Shown here piece after piece: positions 8,885 to 16,531 of a DNA stretch of 64,000 nucleotides (positions within the stretch are counted from its first letter, which is position 1; each line of letters begins with the position of its first letter). The notes under the pieces were generated by a model. That model was not told the DNA's origin. It did no database searches and saw only the letters and a program-made list of their open reading frames with translations. The translations under genes and the position numbers were made by a program. Source of the stretch: Oscillospiraceae bacterium (GTDB lineage Bacteria; Bacillota; Clostridia; Oscillospirales; Ruminococcaceae); NCBI GenBank assembly GCA_018110985.1, contig JAGAWT010000002.1, forward strand, positions 1-64,000. The letters are read 5' to 3'.

Positions 8885-11089
8885 TCAGCCTATGTGTCCT
8901 ATGACCGCCATGAGCTCATCCCTCATACGGATTGCTTCACGGCGTGCTGCTGCCGCAAACTCATGCTCCTCACAGCCCTCTTTCTTATAGGCGCACATAA
9001 TGGCTCTCGAAGAATTGACTATCGCACCGAGTCCCTTTTTGTCAAAGCCCTTTGCCGCAGCCTCCGCAGAACCTCCCTGAGCACCGTAGCCGGGGATGAG
9101 GAAGAAGGTGTGGGGCAGCTTTGCCCTCATTTCCTCAAGCTGTGCGGGATAGGTGGCGCCTACCACCGCTCCCACGGATGAATACCCGTATTCTCCCGCA
9201 TGATCCTTTCCCCAGCGCTCGCACATATCGCCCATGGTCTCATAGACCGTCTTTCCGTCGCAGAGCCTTCTGTCCTGAAGCTCTCCAGAGGAGGGATTGG
9301 AGGTCTTTACCAGTGCAAATATCATGCCGCCCGTGGCAGTGGCGGGAGATATACCGTCAGTCCCCAGATAGCCGTTGACCGTCAGTGCATCCGCGCCGAA
9401 GGCAGGGATGCTCTCGCCGAAAACATCCGTCTCACCAAGGTAGGCAGTCGCATATGCTGTCATGGTGGCACCGATGTCGTTCCTCTTGCCGTCCACTATG
9501 ACGAACATCCCCTTTGACTTTGCGTAGGCTATGGTCTTTTCAAGAGCCTTTACTCCCGCAGAACCGTACATCTCATAGTAAGCTGCCTGGGGCTTTATGG
9601 CGGGGACAATGTCGCAAAGCTCGTCTATAAGCTCCCTGTTGAACCTGTAAATGGCCTTTCCCGCTGCTTTAAGGGTATTGCCGTACTTTTCGGTGCAGGC
9701 TCTCTTGATGTACTCCGGTATGTATTCCAGTCTCGGATCCAGTCCCGCAACGGTGGGGTTCTGCTTTTCTATTATCCTTGATATGAGCCTGTCCGCAGCA
9801 GACCTGCTCTCTCCCTTGAATTCCTCTGCCATATAGATCCTTCTCCCTTCGGTTATGGTCATCATTACCTTGCCCTTTAAAAGCCGCCCCTTGAATATGG
9901 AATTTTTGGAGCGGGAATGCAGCCTTTCGGGCTCCACATACCATTCAAGCTCGGTATCCGCTATGATAAATTCCGCCTTTGCTCCTTTTTCCAGCCGGAC
10001 GGGCGGTATGCCGGCGATCTCTCTCGGTCTTTTGGACATGAGCCTTACTATGTCCTGCATTTTCAGAAGTCCCGTGTGGTAGAAGCAGGTGAGCGTGGCC
10101 GCAAAGGAAGTCTCCAGTCCCACCACTCCGTTGGGAGCCTTTTCAAAGACCGCCTTCTCCTCCTTGGTATGGGGGGCATGGTCGGTCATTATGCAGTCAA
10201 CAGTGCCGTCCAGCACAGCATCAATGACCGCACGACGGTCCTTTTCAGTTCTCAGGGGCGGGTTCATGCGGTAATCCGCATCCCTTGAAAGCAGCAGCGA
10301 ATCATTGCACATAAAGTAGTGGGGTGCAGTCTCACAGGTCACATCCACGCCCCTCTTCTTGGCATCACGCACTATGTCAAGGCTGCCTGCGGTGGATATG
10401 TGGCAGATATGTATGTGTGCTCCCAGCGAATCCGCAAGAGCCACCTCTCTCGCCACTATACTGTCCTCGGAGGCACGGTCTATGCCCTTTACACCCAGCT
10501 TTTCGGAGACCTCGCCCTTGTTCATTATGCCCCCGTTCACTATATCCAGATCTTCGCAGTGGGAGGCTATGAATATATCGTTCTTCTTTGCCTCCTCCAT
10601 GGCGTGCCTCATGACCTCCGCATTTGATACGGGGTGGCCGTCATCGCTTATCATGGTGACTCCCGCCTCGTGATATGCCTTGTAGTCACAGAGCTCCCTG
10701 CCTTCCATATTCATGGTGACAGCGCCTATGGGATAGACCTTTATCCCCGTACCCTCCGCTTTTTTGCGCATATACCCGATTATGTCAGTATTGTCGCATA
10801 CCGGAGTGGTGTTCGGCATACAGCAGACAGCCGTAACGCCGCCGGCAGCCGCAGCCCCACATCCTGTGATGATATCCTCCTTATGGGTCTGCCCCGGATC
10901 TCTGAAATGAACGTGTATGTCGCAGAGCCCCGGGAGGGCTGTAAGTCCCTCACAGTCTATGACTGTGTCCGCAGCCGTTTCGGAGATATCGCCTATGTCC
11001 TCTATAATGTCTCCGTTTACCAGTATGTCTCCTTTTATGTGTTCCTTGTCCGTGTAGATGTCAAGATCCTTGTACAGAGTTTTCCGCAT
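8885..11089 (-). CDS. pyrC-pyrF: Fused dihydroorotase / orotidine 5'-phosphate decarboxylase
   Basis: One 734-codon frame encodes two pyrimidine enzymes. Residues 1-419 are a class I dihydroorotase (metal motif DIHVHFRDPG near 58, MTDHAPHT near 300), which closes carbamoyl aspartate. Residues from about 425 are a type 2 OMP decarboxylase (AGLDPRLEYIP near 447 and the catalytic VDGKRNDIG near 528), which forms UMP. No stop separates them, and both catalytic motif sets look intact. An internal ATG at 9832 has a strong ribosome site (GGGAGAAGG, 9839-9847, 6 bases away) exactly at the domain junction. Free PyrF may therefore also be made. It is the second gene of the PyrR-controlled operon. Confidence 0.93.
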   Translation of the reverse strand: MRKTLYKDLDIYTDKEHIKGDILVNGDIIEDIGDISETAADTVIDCEGLTALPGLCDIHVHFRDPGQTHKEDIITGCGAAAAGGVTAVCCMPNTTPVCDNTDIIGYMRKKAEGTGIKVYPIGAVTMNMEGRELCDYKAYHEAGVTMISDDGHPVSNAEVMRHAMEEAKKNDIFIASHCEDLDIVNGGIMNKGEVSEKLGVKGIDRASEDSIVAREVALADSLGAHIHICHISTAGSLDIVRDAKKRGVDVTCETAPHYFMCNDSLLLSRDADYRMNPPLRTEKDRRAVIDAVLDGTVDCIMTDHAPHTKEEKAVFEKAPNGVVGLETSFAATLTCFYHTGLLKMQDIVRLMSKRPREIAGIPPVRLEKGAKAEFIIADTELEWYVEPERLHSRSKNSIFKGRLLKGKVMMTITEGRRIYMAEEFKGESRSAADRLISRIIEKQNPTVAGLDPRLEYIPEYIKRACTEKYGNTLKAAGKAIYRFNRELIDELCDIVPAIKPQAAYYEMYGSAGVKALEKTIAYAKSKGMFVIVDGKRNDIGATMTAYATAYLGETDVFGESIPAFGADALTVNGYLGTDGISPATATGGMIFALVKTSNPSSGELQDRRLCDGKTVYETMGDMCERWGKDHAGEYGYSSVGAVVGATYPAQLEEMRAKLPHTFFLIPGYGAQGGSAEAAAKGFDKKGLGAIVNSSRAIMCAYKKEGCEEHEFAAAARREAIRMRDELMAVIGHIG

Positions 11090-11101
11090 TTTCTGCTCCT
11101 T

Positions 11102-11626
11102 TCACGCTCTGAGTATTTCCACGCAGTCTGCCGCATCCTTTTCACCAAGGCGGACATTTATCTTCTCTTCCCTTGATGTAGGCACGTTTTTCCCTATATA
11201 ATCCGGTCTTATGGGGAGCTCCCTGTGACCTCTGTCTATGAGCACCGCCAGCTGTACGGAGCCCGGACGCCCCCGCCTTATGACAGCATCCATGGCTGCT
11301 CTGGCGCTTCTTCCGGTGTAAAGCACATCATCCACCAGCACGATGTTTTTCCCGGTAACGTCAAAATCCAGCCTTGTGCGGTCGGGACCCGTCTGCTTTC
11401 TGTCGTCCCTGAAGGGTGTGATGTCAAGTATGCCCACAGGCACCTCCACTCCCTCGTTTTCCCGTATCCTCTCCGCTATGCGCTGTGCCAGCAGCACGCC
11501 GCCTGAAAGTATGCCCACAAGACAGACGGAGGACACTCCCTTGTTTCTCTCTATGATCTCGTAGGATATACGGGTGACAGCTCTGTTTACAGCCTTTTCA
11601 TCCAGTATTACCGTTCTTTTTTCCAT
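11102..11626 (-). CDS. pyrR: Bifunctional pyr operon attenuation protein / uracil phosphoribosyltransferase
   Basis: PyrR binds UMP and then a leader RNA site, causing termination. Many also have uracil phosphoribosyltransferase activity. The 174-residue protein has the PRPP-binding loop [16 protein letters not shown] near residue 100 and the family N-terminus [22 protein letters not shown]. The start at 11626 has GAGGG upstream and lies 12 bases after the attenuator U-run. The longer frame to 11689 would run through the terminator. It is the first gene of the operon that continues with pyrC-pyrF, carA and carB. Confidence 0.95.
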   Translation of the reverse strand: MEKRTVILDEKAVNRAVTRISYEIIERNKGVSSVCLVGILSGGVLLAQRIAERIRENEGVEVPVGILDITPFRDDRKQTGPDRTRLDFDVTGKNIVLVDDVLYTGRSARAAMDAVIRRGRPGSVQLAVLIDRGHRELPIRPDYIGKNVPTSREEKINVRLGEKDAADCVEILRA

Positions 11627-11637
11627 TTTGCCCTCAC

Positions 11638-11722
11638 AAAAAATACCTGCCGCCCACGGGGCAGACAGGTACAGATATGCCAAACTCACGACACATTACC
11701 TTGCCGACCTCACGGGATCGAT
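11638..11722 (-). promoter_or_regulatory. PyrR-binding attenuator in the pyr leader
   Basis: On the minus strand the leader contains GATCCCGTGAGGTCGG (about 11704-11722), a good match to the PyrR loop consensus ATCC.G.GAGG. It is followed by a terminator hairpin ending CGGCAGGTA and TTTTTT (11638-11643). UMP-bound PyrR would block the antiterminator and favour termination just before pyrR. Confidence 0.85.
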
Positions 11723-11809
11723 TTAAAGGGTGAAGCGATAAACCATTGTTATTATGTTTTACAGACACACGGAGCAAAGTCCCGCTTTGTCCCGCATGTC
11801 ACTTCATTC

Positions 11810-11838
11810 ATTATACTATAAGTTTTTTTGTATGTCAA
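11810..11838 (-). promoter_or_regulatory. pyr operon promoter
   Basis: Minus-strand TTGACA (11833-11838) and TATAAT (11810-11815), both perfect and 17 bases apart, sit about 190 bases upstream of pyrR and 9 bases after the end of the MATE gene. Confidence 0.9.
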
Positions 11839-11846
11839 GTGTCGGA

Positions 11847-13232
11847 TCATGAAAAATTTTCACGGACTGTGCTCTCCGTTTTGTGTATATAACTGTTTCT
11901 TGCAAAGAGGAAGAAAACAGTATTCACCAAAAGCGCCAAAAACCATGATATCGGGTATGACCAGTATATGGTGTCCGCCCTGTGGTACTCCGGCATCATA
12001 AATACCGTCGCTATCCACAGCATCCTGAAGCCGCAGACACAGACAAAGGAAACTATCATGGGGGTGATGGAGTGTCCCGTCCCCCTGAGAGCCCCCACCA
12101 TAACATCCATGGAGCCGCACAGGAAATAGGTCTTCATGATGATATCCATCCTCACCTTTCCCGCTGCTATTACATCGGGGTTGTCGGAGTATACGGAAAT
12201 GAGCTCTTCCGAAAAGCGCAGGCAGAAAAGCCCCAGTGCGATGCCCGTCACAAGCACGCACCCGAAGGCATAGAGCACCACCTTGTCGATACGCCTGTAC
12301 TTTCCCGCTCCGTAGTTCTGCCCCACAAAGCTGATGCAGGACTGGTAGAAGGAATTCATGGACACATAGACAAAGCCCTCTATATTGAGCCCAGCGGAGT
12401 TCCCTGCCACCACCAGGTTCCCGAAGCTGTTGACGGAGGACTGTATCACCACATTTGAAAGTGAGAACAGGCAGCCCTGCAGCCCTGCGGGTATACCCAG
12501 CTTCAGGATCATGATGAGCTTTGTCTTCTCCATTTTAAGGGATCTGAGGTCCAGCTTTATCATCCCCTCCTCCTTCACAAGGCAGCGGACGATGAGAAAG
12601 GCGGAAACAGTCTGGGAAATGATGGTAGCCAGTGCCACGCCTGCCACATCCATTTTGAAAAAGATGACAAAGACAAGGTTCAGTATCACATTTATGACCC
12701 CTGCCGTCAGCAGGTAGAAAAGGGGTCTTTTCGTATCTCCCGCCGCTCTGAGGATAGCGGCGCCGAAGTTGTAGATCATGTTGGAGGTCATCCCGAGAAA
12801 GTATATGCGCAGGTATGCCGCCGCAAGAGGCAGCACCTCTTCGGGAGTTGCCATGAGCCTTAATGCCGTCTCGGAAAGGAAAAAGCCCACAACGGTCATG
12901 ATGAGCCCGCAGACTATGCTCAGTGCCATGGAGGTGTGCACCGTAAGGCTCACCTCTTTTTTCTGCTTTGCGCCTATGAACCGGGCAGCCGCTATGTTTG
13001 CACCTATGGAGAGCCCTATGAAAAGGTTCACCAGCAGGTTCACAAGTGAACCGGTGGAGCCCACCGCCGCAAGGGAATTTTCACCCGCAAAGCGCCCCAC
13101 CACCACTATATCCGCTGCGTTGAAAAGGAGCTGCAATACGCCCGATGCCATAAGAGGCAGGGAAAAGGCTATCATTTTTGTGAGTATGGGTCCCTCACAC
13201 ATATCTATACGGTTTTTCTTCTGTTCTCCCAT
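11847..13232 (-). CDS. MATE-family multidrug/toxin efflux transporter
   Basis: The 461-residue membrane protein has about twelve hydrophobic segments and the MATE pattern, with MIAFSLPLMASGVLQLLFNAADIVVVGRFAG near the N-terminus and a repeated half-structure. Members export cationic or organic compounds using Na+ or H+ gradients. The substrate cannot be told from sequence. The ATG at 13232 has a ribosome site (GAGGGGTG) and its own promoter at 13266-13294. The gene ends 9 bases before the pyr promoter. Confidence 0.9.
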   Translation of the reverse strand: MGEQKKNRIDMCEGPILTKMIAFSLPLMASGVLQLLFNAADIVVVGRFAGENSLAAVGSTGSLVNLLVNLFIGLSIGANIAAARFIGAKQKKEVSLTVHTSMALSIVCGLIMTVVGFFLSETALRLMATPEEVLPLAAAYLRIYFLGMTSNMIYNFGAAILRAAGDTKRPLFYLLTAGVINVILNLVFVIFFKMDVAGVALATIISQTVSAFLIVRCLVKEEGMIKLDLRSLKMEKTKLIMILKLGIPAGLQGCLFSLSNVVIQSSVNSFGNLVVAGNSAGLNIEGFVYVSMNSFYQSCISFVGQNYGAGKYRRIDKVVLYAFGCVLVTGIALGLFCLRFSEELISVYSDNPDVIAAGKVRMDIIMKTYFLCGSMDVMVGALRGTGHSITPMIVSFVCVCGFRMLWIATVFMMPEYHRADTIYWSYPISWFLALLVNTVFFLFARNSYIHKTESTVRENFS

Positions 13233-13265
13233 CTGGTCACCCCTCTGCTACAAAGTCATAGGATT

Positions 13266-13294
13266 ATTCTATACTTTTTAAGAGTTTCCGTCAA
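13266..13294 (-). promoter_or_regulatory. MATE gene promoter
   Basis: Minus-strand TTGACG (13289-13294) and TAGAAT (13266-13271) with a 17-base spacer lie 34 bases upstream of the MATE start. Confidence 0.7.
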
Positions 13295-13460
13295 TCGTCA
13301 GAATAGACAAAGAAATGAAGGAAGAAAACGGATATATGACCACAAGCCGCAGGGTCCTCCGGTGCCGGGTGCGGTGTTTTCGTTCGGCAGGGATACGCTC
13401 ACCTCTGATCGAAAAACAGGCCGGCACCTGCCGCTCGTTTGCCGAAGGCAGGCTGTAACG

Positions 13461-13517
13461 CAAAAAGCCCGTTCCCAAAGAGCTTTCCGGGAACGGGTCA
13501 ACATACACTGCACCAAC
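13461..13517 (-). ncRNA. Candidate ~55-nt short transcript or leader attenuator
   Basis: A promoter (13524-13553) is followed after about 20 transcribed bases by a strong terminator: stem CCCGTTCCC / GGGAACGGG (13468-13497) and TTTTT (13462-13466). The product would be a tiny RNA. Alternatively it is an attenuated leader whose read-through would reach the MATE gene 230 bases downstream. No match to a known riboswitch is apparent. Confidence 0.4.
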
Positions 13518-13523
13518 TCTATC

Positions 13524-13553
13524 ATTATATCACAAATTCAGAAAAAATGTCAA
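13524..13553 (-). promoter_or_regulatory. Minus-strand promoter of the short transcript
   Basis: Minus-strand TTGACA (13548-13553) and TATAAT (13524-13529) are 18 bases apart. It is divergent from the plus-strand promoter at 13612. Confidence 0.65.
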
Positions 13554-13611
13554 TAGTAAAAATCCCTAAAAATCATGCACAAAGTATGTGAGTTATTTTC
13601 AGGGAAATCTA

Positions 13612-13640
13612 TTGACATTGAACAAAAGATATGGTAGTAT
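13612..13640 (+). promoter_or_regulatory. Promoter of the repetitive plus-strand transcript
   Basis: TTGACA (13612-13617) is followed after 17 bases by TAGTAT (13635-13640). A perfect TATAAT overlaps it 3 bases further on (20-base spacing). Transcription would enter the motif-rich 13.65-14.98 kb region. Confidence 0.6.
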
Positions 13641-13735
13641 AATATCAACGACAGGGAAGTCCGAAAGGAAACAGCTCGAGGGAGCATTCCAAGGAGGTAC
13701 CGGTCGAATATGCGAAAGGTTTGGAGGCGAGTCCC

Positions 13736-13798
13736 ATGGCAACAGTGACACAGCTTAAAAGAGAGTTCCGCAGCGGCTCGGCTCTCGGCGAGATTTAG
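13736..13798 (+). CDS. 20-codon small ORF at the head of the mini-ORF array
   Basis: The ATG at 13736 has GGAGG 8 bases upstream (13723-13727) and sits in a repeat copy (GAGTCCCATGG). The frame runs MATVTQLKREF... to a TAG at 13796-13798. The predicted peptide is short and basic in the middle. I recognise no family. Translation is plausible from the ribosome site but function is unknown. Confidence 0.3.
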   Translation: MATVTQLKREFRSGSALGEI

Positions 13799-14102
13799 GG
13801 AAGTTTAAAGGTAGTTGCGGCGAAGTTGCCGCCCACTTCCGGAGTTAAAAGATCTTGCTTTTGAACCGATAAGCTTGAGCCGCAGGAGCTGCAGCATGAG
13901 GACATCCTCTGTTAGGTGCATCTCGGGCGGTATTTTTGTACCCCCGAACAAGAAAACGAGGTGCGGAGTTGGCGGATGTCTCAGTCTTTCCCGACGGTTC
14001 TCTCTTTATCAAAGCTGTAACGGAAAAACGACGGAGGTTTTTCCAAGGAAGCCTATCATCCTGCGGGGTGGTATAGACACACTCGTAACAGAGGTGATCA
14101 TT

Positions 14103-14138
14103 ATGAAAGGTTTCAGGTTTGCATCCGCTTTCATCTGA
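14103..14138 (+). CDS. 11-codon small ORF within the array
   Basis: GAGGTGAT (14091-14098) precedes an ATG at 14103 by 4 bases. The frame reads MKGFRFASAFI and stops with TGA. It is hydrophobic/aromatic with two basic residues. It may be a leader-type peptide or chance. Confidence 0.25.
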   Translation: MKGFRFASAFI

Positions 14139-14940
14139 TTAAAAGGGAGTGAGTCCAACAGGCTACTTAGTACGGCTGTAACTTTTCGTACAGCAGAGGT
14201 TTGAAGACTTTAAGTTAGGAGTGAGTCCAAAAAGCAGTTCACAGAGCGGGCGCATGGTCCGCAGGATAGCTTTATGAATGGAAGGAGCACTTCTGGTATG
14301 CAGACACGAGGTTTTCACGATCTGAATCACAGGTAACGCCGGGTCTTCGGATGGTCTTTCGGGGGCTGCGGAAAAAACAGACAGACAATACACGGTGAGA
14401 GGTACGGTCCAATGGACAGTTAAAGATCATTACGAGTTTCCTATCCATAAATATGTTGAAGGAGATACTCCGATGTACAGTTTATAGTTTCTCTCGACTC
14501 GTTTTACAGATCCCGGATGTTAAGGAGTTAGTCCCATGGACAGTTAGGTTTTTTACAAAGATCGACTCTGAGTAAAGGAGATAATTCCAATGTGCTGAGC
14601 AAGGCTTTTCGGCAACACTTTAGGATTTGTTTGGCTTGTATAAGGAGAAGTCCCATGGACAGTTGAAATTGCGTATCGGCTGCAAATTCATGAAAAGGAG
14701 AAGGATCCCGATGGCATGATCACTTTTATCCGGTGATATTTAAAATGTCAGGAGATAGTCCAATGGAAAGTTAGTTACCATAAATTTACCGCATGATGAA
14801 TGCTTTAAATAGAATTCTCAGTATTCCTGAAAGGAAGCGTTTAAAGGAACTATTTTGAAGTTTATTCGGGCACTATAGATGAGAGGGAGTGATTCCACCT
14901 GAAAGGTCAGTCGGGCTCGTGTGACGAGCAGGAAGAATAA

Positions 14941-14977
14941 ACACCGCCTTGGTACGAGGGTACAAGGCGGTGTTTTG
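14941..14977 (+). terminator. Rho-independent terminator of the repetitive transcript
   Basis: A perfect ACACCGCCTT / AAGGCGGTGT stem, with a further GTAC/GTAC pairing near the loop, is followed by TTTTGTTGT. This is a strong plus-strand terminator. Confidence 0.85.
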
Positions 14978-15085
14978 TTGTCTGTGAGGAAAACTTCCCC
15001 GTTCCCGCCCTCGTCCCCTCGGGCAGCTCATATCAGGTAATAAAGATAAAGCTAAAGATACATTCGTACACCGTCAGGGGCGTAA

Positions 15086-15136
15086 CTATCCCTGCAGGAT
15101 TCGGACCTGCTTATACTGCCCGAGTATAACCAATAG
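15086..15136 (+). other. Compact two-hairpin element with complementary loops (tRNA-like on the minus strand)
   Basis: GCAGG-ATTCGGA-CCTGC is immediately followed by TTATAC-TGCCCGA-GTATAA, and both are enclosed by CTAT/ATAG. Both loops have 7 bases, and TCGG of one can pair with CCGA of the other. On the minus strand the first hairpin resembles a tRNA T-arm (loop TCCGAAT), but no 7-base acceptor or normal anticodon loop is present. The stretch 14978-15213 otherwise holds no gene that I can see. Confidence 0.4.
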
Positions 15137-15213
15137 ACAATGAATTTCTTCATACAGCCCTCAGAGCCGCTGCCGCTCCGATATGCACCCTGCTTTCGGG
15201 GACTACCTGCCGA

Positions 15214-15672
15214 TCATTTACCGATCAGTTCTGTTTTCCAGTTGCTCTCCTGCAAAGTATTGTCAAGGAGCCGCAGCTCCTTTGCTATGCTGTCGGCAGT
15301 CCTTTGCAGCTCGGATGCCTTTATGACGGGAAGTATCTTTATCTCCGTCCCTCTCGACCTTGAAACGCTCTGTCCTGCCACATGGACCATATCACGGTAG
15401 GCAGAGAGCCTGAGAGCCAGCATATCCTTCCTTGCGATCATCTCCGTAAGGCTGCTCCCATTTACTTCCGTAACACAGTTTGTGTGGTTTATGGCAACAG
15501 TAAGGCGGGAAAGCCTGTCCGCTGCATTATCCAGCTCCTTTATAAGCTGATCCGGATCCTCCGGGGGTTCCTCACCCTCCTGTGTCAGAAGGCTCTGGGA
15601 GATCCTCCTCCTCAGCTCCTCTATCTTCCTGTTGAGATCCGCTCTTTCCTGCAAAGCCTCAGCAAGCTTCAT
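15214..15672 (-). CDS. DIP1984-family protein
   Basis: The 152-residue protein matches the DIP1984/septicolysin-like small family: MKLAEALQERADLNRKIEEL at the start, a mid-region VAINHTNCVTEVNGSSLTEMIARKDML and a long helical C-terminus. The function of the family is unknown. The predicted structure is mostly alpha-helical and coiled-coil. The start at 15672 has GGAGGTG upstream and overlaps the SIR2 gene by 14 bases. The TTG-initiated longer frame would swallow that ribosome site. It is the last gene of the hisZ-hisG-rodA-SIR2 run. Confidence 0.8.
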   Translation of the reverse strand: MKLAEALQERADLNRKIEELRRRISQSLLTQEGEEPPEDPDQLIKELDNAADRLSRLTVAINHTNCVTEVNGSSLTEMIARKDMLALRLSAYRDMVHVAGQSVSRSRGTEIKILPVIKASELQRTADSIAKELRLLDNTLQESNWKTELIGK

Positions 15673-16531
15673 TTCCTTCACCTCCAAGTATTTCCAGTAC
15701 CCTCTTTATATCTGCGTTTATGCACACGGACTTATCCTCTATCTCACGGGGCACCGCAGCCTGCCCCATATTCACGCAGGCATAGGTCATATTGGGGAAT
15801 TCGTCCGCCATTCTCCAGAAGGGGTATTTTATGATGCCCGGCGTGTTCATCCCCACGCCCAGTTCCAGCAGCAGCATCCTTTTCAGCACATGAGAGCTTA
15901 CAAAGTCGTTGTATCTGTCAAGGGCATCATGCCAGCCCTCATCCTCAACGAATCTCTCATCGGAGCGCAGGTTCATCACCATAGGCCTGCCGCACACAGG
16001 GCATTTGGGCAGGAGCTCCGACGGCACCTTCATATCCCTTTGCTCCCTATACATCCGACCAATGACCTCTTCATTGTCGTATGTCCTGCTGTGACAGGGC
16101 TCGGAGCACTGAAAAAGGCCGTAATCCCCCTGTGTGTAGAAAATACGCTTTTTGTCAAATCCCGCCTTCTGAAAAAGGTGATCCACATTGGTGGTGATAA
16201 CAAAATAGTCCTTGTCCTTTACAAGGTCGAGAAGCATTTTGTAGGTGCCGTTATCCTCATCCCTGTAACGGTTGATGTAAACAAGGCGGGAGAAAAAAGC
16301 CCACCTTTCTTCCTCTGTGGGGAAATCGCAGAATCCGCCGCTGTACATATCGGAGATACCGTACTTTTTTTCAAAATCGGAAAATTCCTTTTTGAAGCGC
16401 TCCCCCGAATAAAGAAAGCCCGCAGAGGCGGAAAGCCCCGCCCCTGCGCCTATAAGCACGCTGTCACACACCGAAAGTTCGTTTTTCAGAGCCATGCAGC
16501 CCAGATAAAGTTCATCTTCAGTCATTATCAT
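15659..16531 (-). CDS. SIR2-family NAD-dependent protein deacylase/ADP-ribosyltransferase-like
   Basis: Sirtuins use NAD to remove acyl groups or transfer ADP-ribose. The 290-residue protein has the NAD-binding GAGAGLSASAG near residue 30, YFVITTNVDHLFQKAG near 120 and a Cys-x2-Cys zinc pair in PKCPVCGRP, with a second cysteine pair in FQCSEPC. The TTNVD motif replaces the canonical TQNID, as in class M-like bacterial sirtuins. ATG codons at 16531 and 16525 both lie inside the end of rodA; 16531 has AAGGTG 4 bases upstream. The substrate is unknown. Confidence 0.8.
   Translation of the reverse strand: MIMTEDELYLGCMALKNELSVCDSVLIGAGAGLSASAGFLYSGERFKKEFSDFEKKYGISDMYSGGFCDFPTEEERWAFFSRLVYINRYRDEDNGTYKMLLDLVKDKDYFVITTNVDHLFQKAGFDKKRIFYTQGDYGLFQCSEPCHSRTYDNEEVIGRMYREQRDMKVPSELLPKCPVCGRPMVMNLRSDERFVEDEGWHDALDRYNDFVSSHVLKRMLLLELGVGMNTPGIIKYPFWRMADEFPNMTYACVNMGQAAVPREIEDKSVCINADIKRVLEILGGEGNEAC

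Larger units (their letters stand above)
13654..14910 (+). repeat. Dispersed Shine-Dalgarno/mini-ORF motif, about 12-14 degenerate copies
   Basis: Best copies read GGAG, 3-6 bases, GTCC, one base, ATGGACAGTT. Copies with start and stop are: ATG at 14412 (M-D-S-stop), 14473 (M-Y-S-L-stop), 14536 (M-D-S-stop), 14590 (M-C-stop), 14655 (M-D-S-stop), 14711 (M-A-stop) and 14763 (M-E-S-stop). They are spaced 52-65 bases. Copies without a usable ATG or short stop lie near 13654, 13681, 14032, 14145, 14218 and 14884. GTCC and GGAC flank the ATG and could pair as a 4-base hairpin. Confidence 0.7.
13645..14977 (+). ncRNA. Candidate ~1.3-kb repetitive RNA with mini-ORF array
   Basis: Bracketed by a plus-strand promoter and a strong plus-strand terminator, this stretch has no recognisable protein gene on either strand. 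The longest plus frame is 107 codons from TTG and the longest minus frame 76; both look like chance. It carries more than ten copies of GGAG-N3to6-TCC-N-ATGG (see the repeat entry), plus local inverted repeats such as ATCAC...GTGAT at 14719-14737. I do not recognise it as ROOL, OLE, GOLLD, raiA, 6S or any riboswitch. It could be a large structured RNA, a ribosome-binding decoy or an array of minimal reading frames. Confidence 0.55.

Noticed and set aside
13815..14138. 107-codon plus-strand frame inside the repetitive RNA region
   Set aside because: Starts at TTG without a ribosome site, has Ser/Arg/Cys-rich random-looking composition, and ends in the separate 11-codon ORF that has its own ribosome site.
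13640..15000. CRISPR array
   Set aside because: The repeats are degenerate, unevenly spaced, contain start and stop codons, and no cas genes are nearby.
15060..15140. Functional tRNA gene on the minus strand
   Set aside because: Only a T-arm-like hairpin is present. The loop reads TCCGAAT, there is no 7-base acceptor partner, and the other arm's loop lacks U33 and a normal purine at 37.
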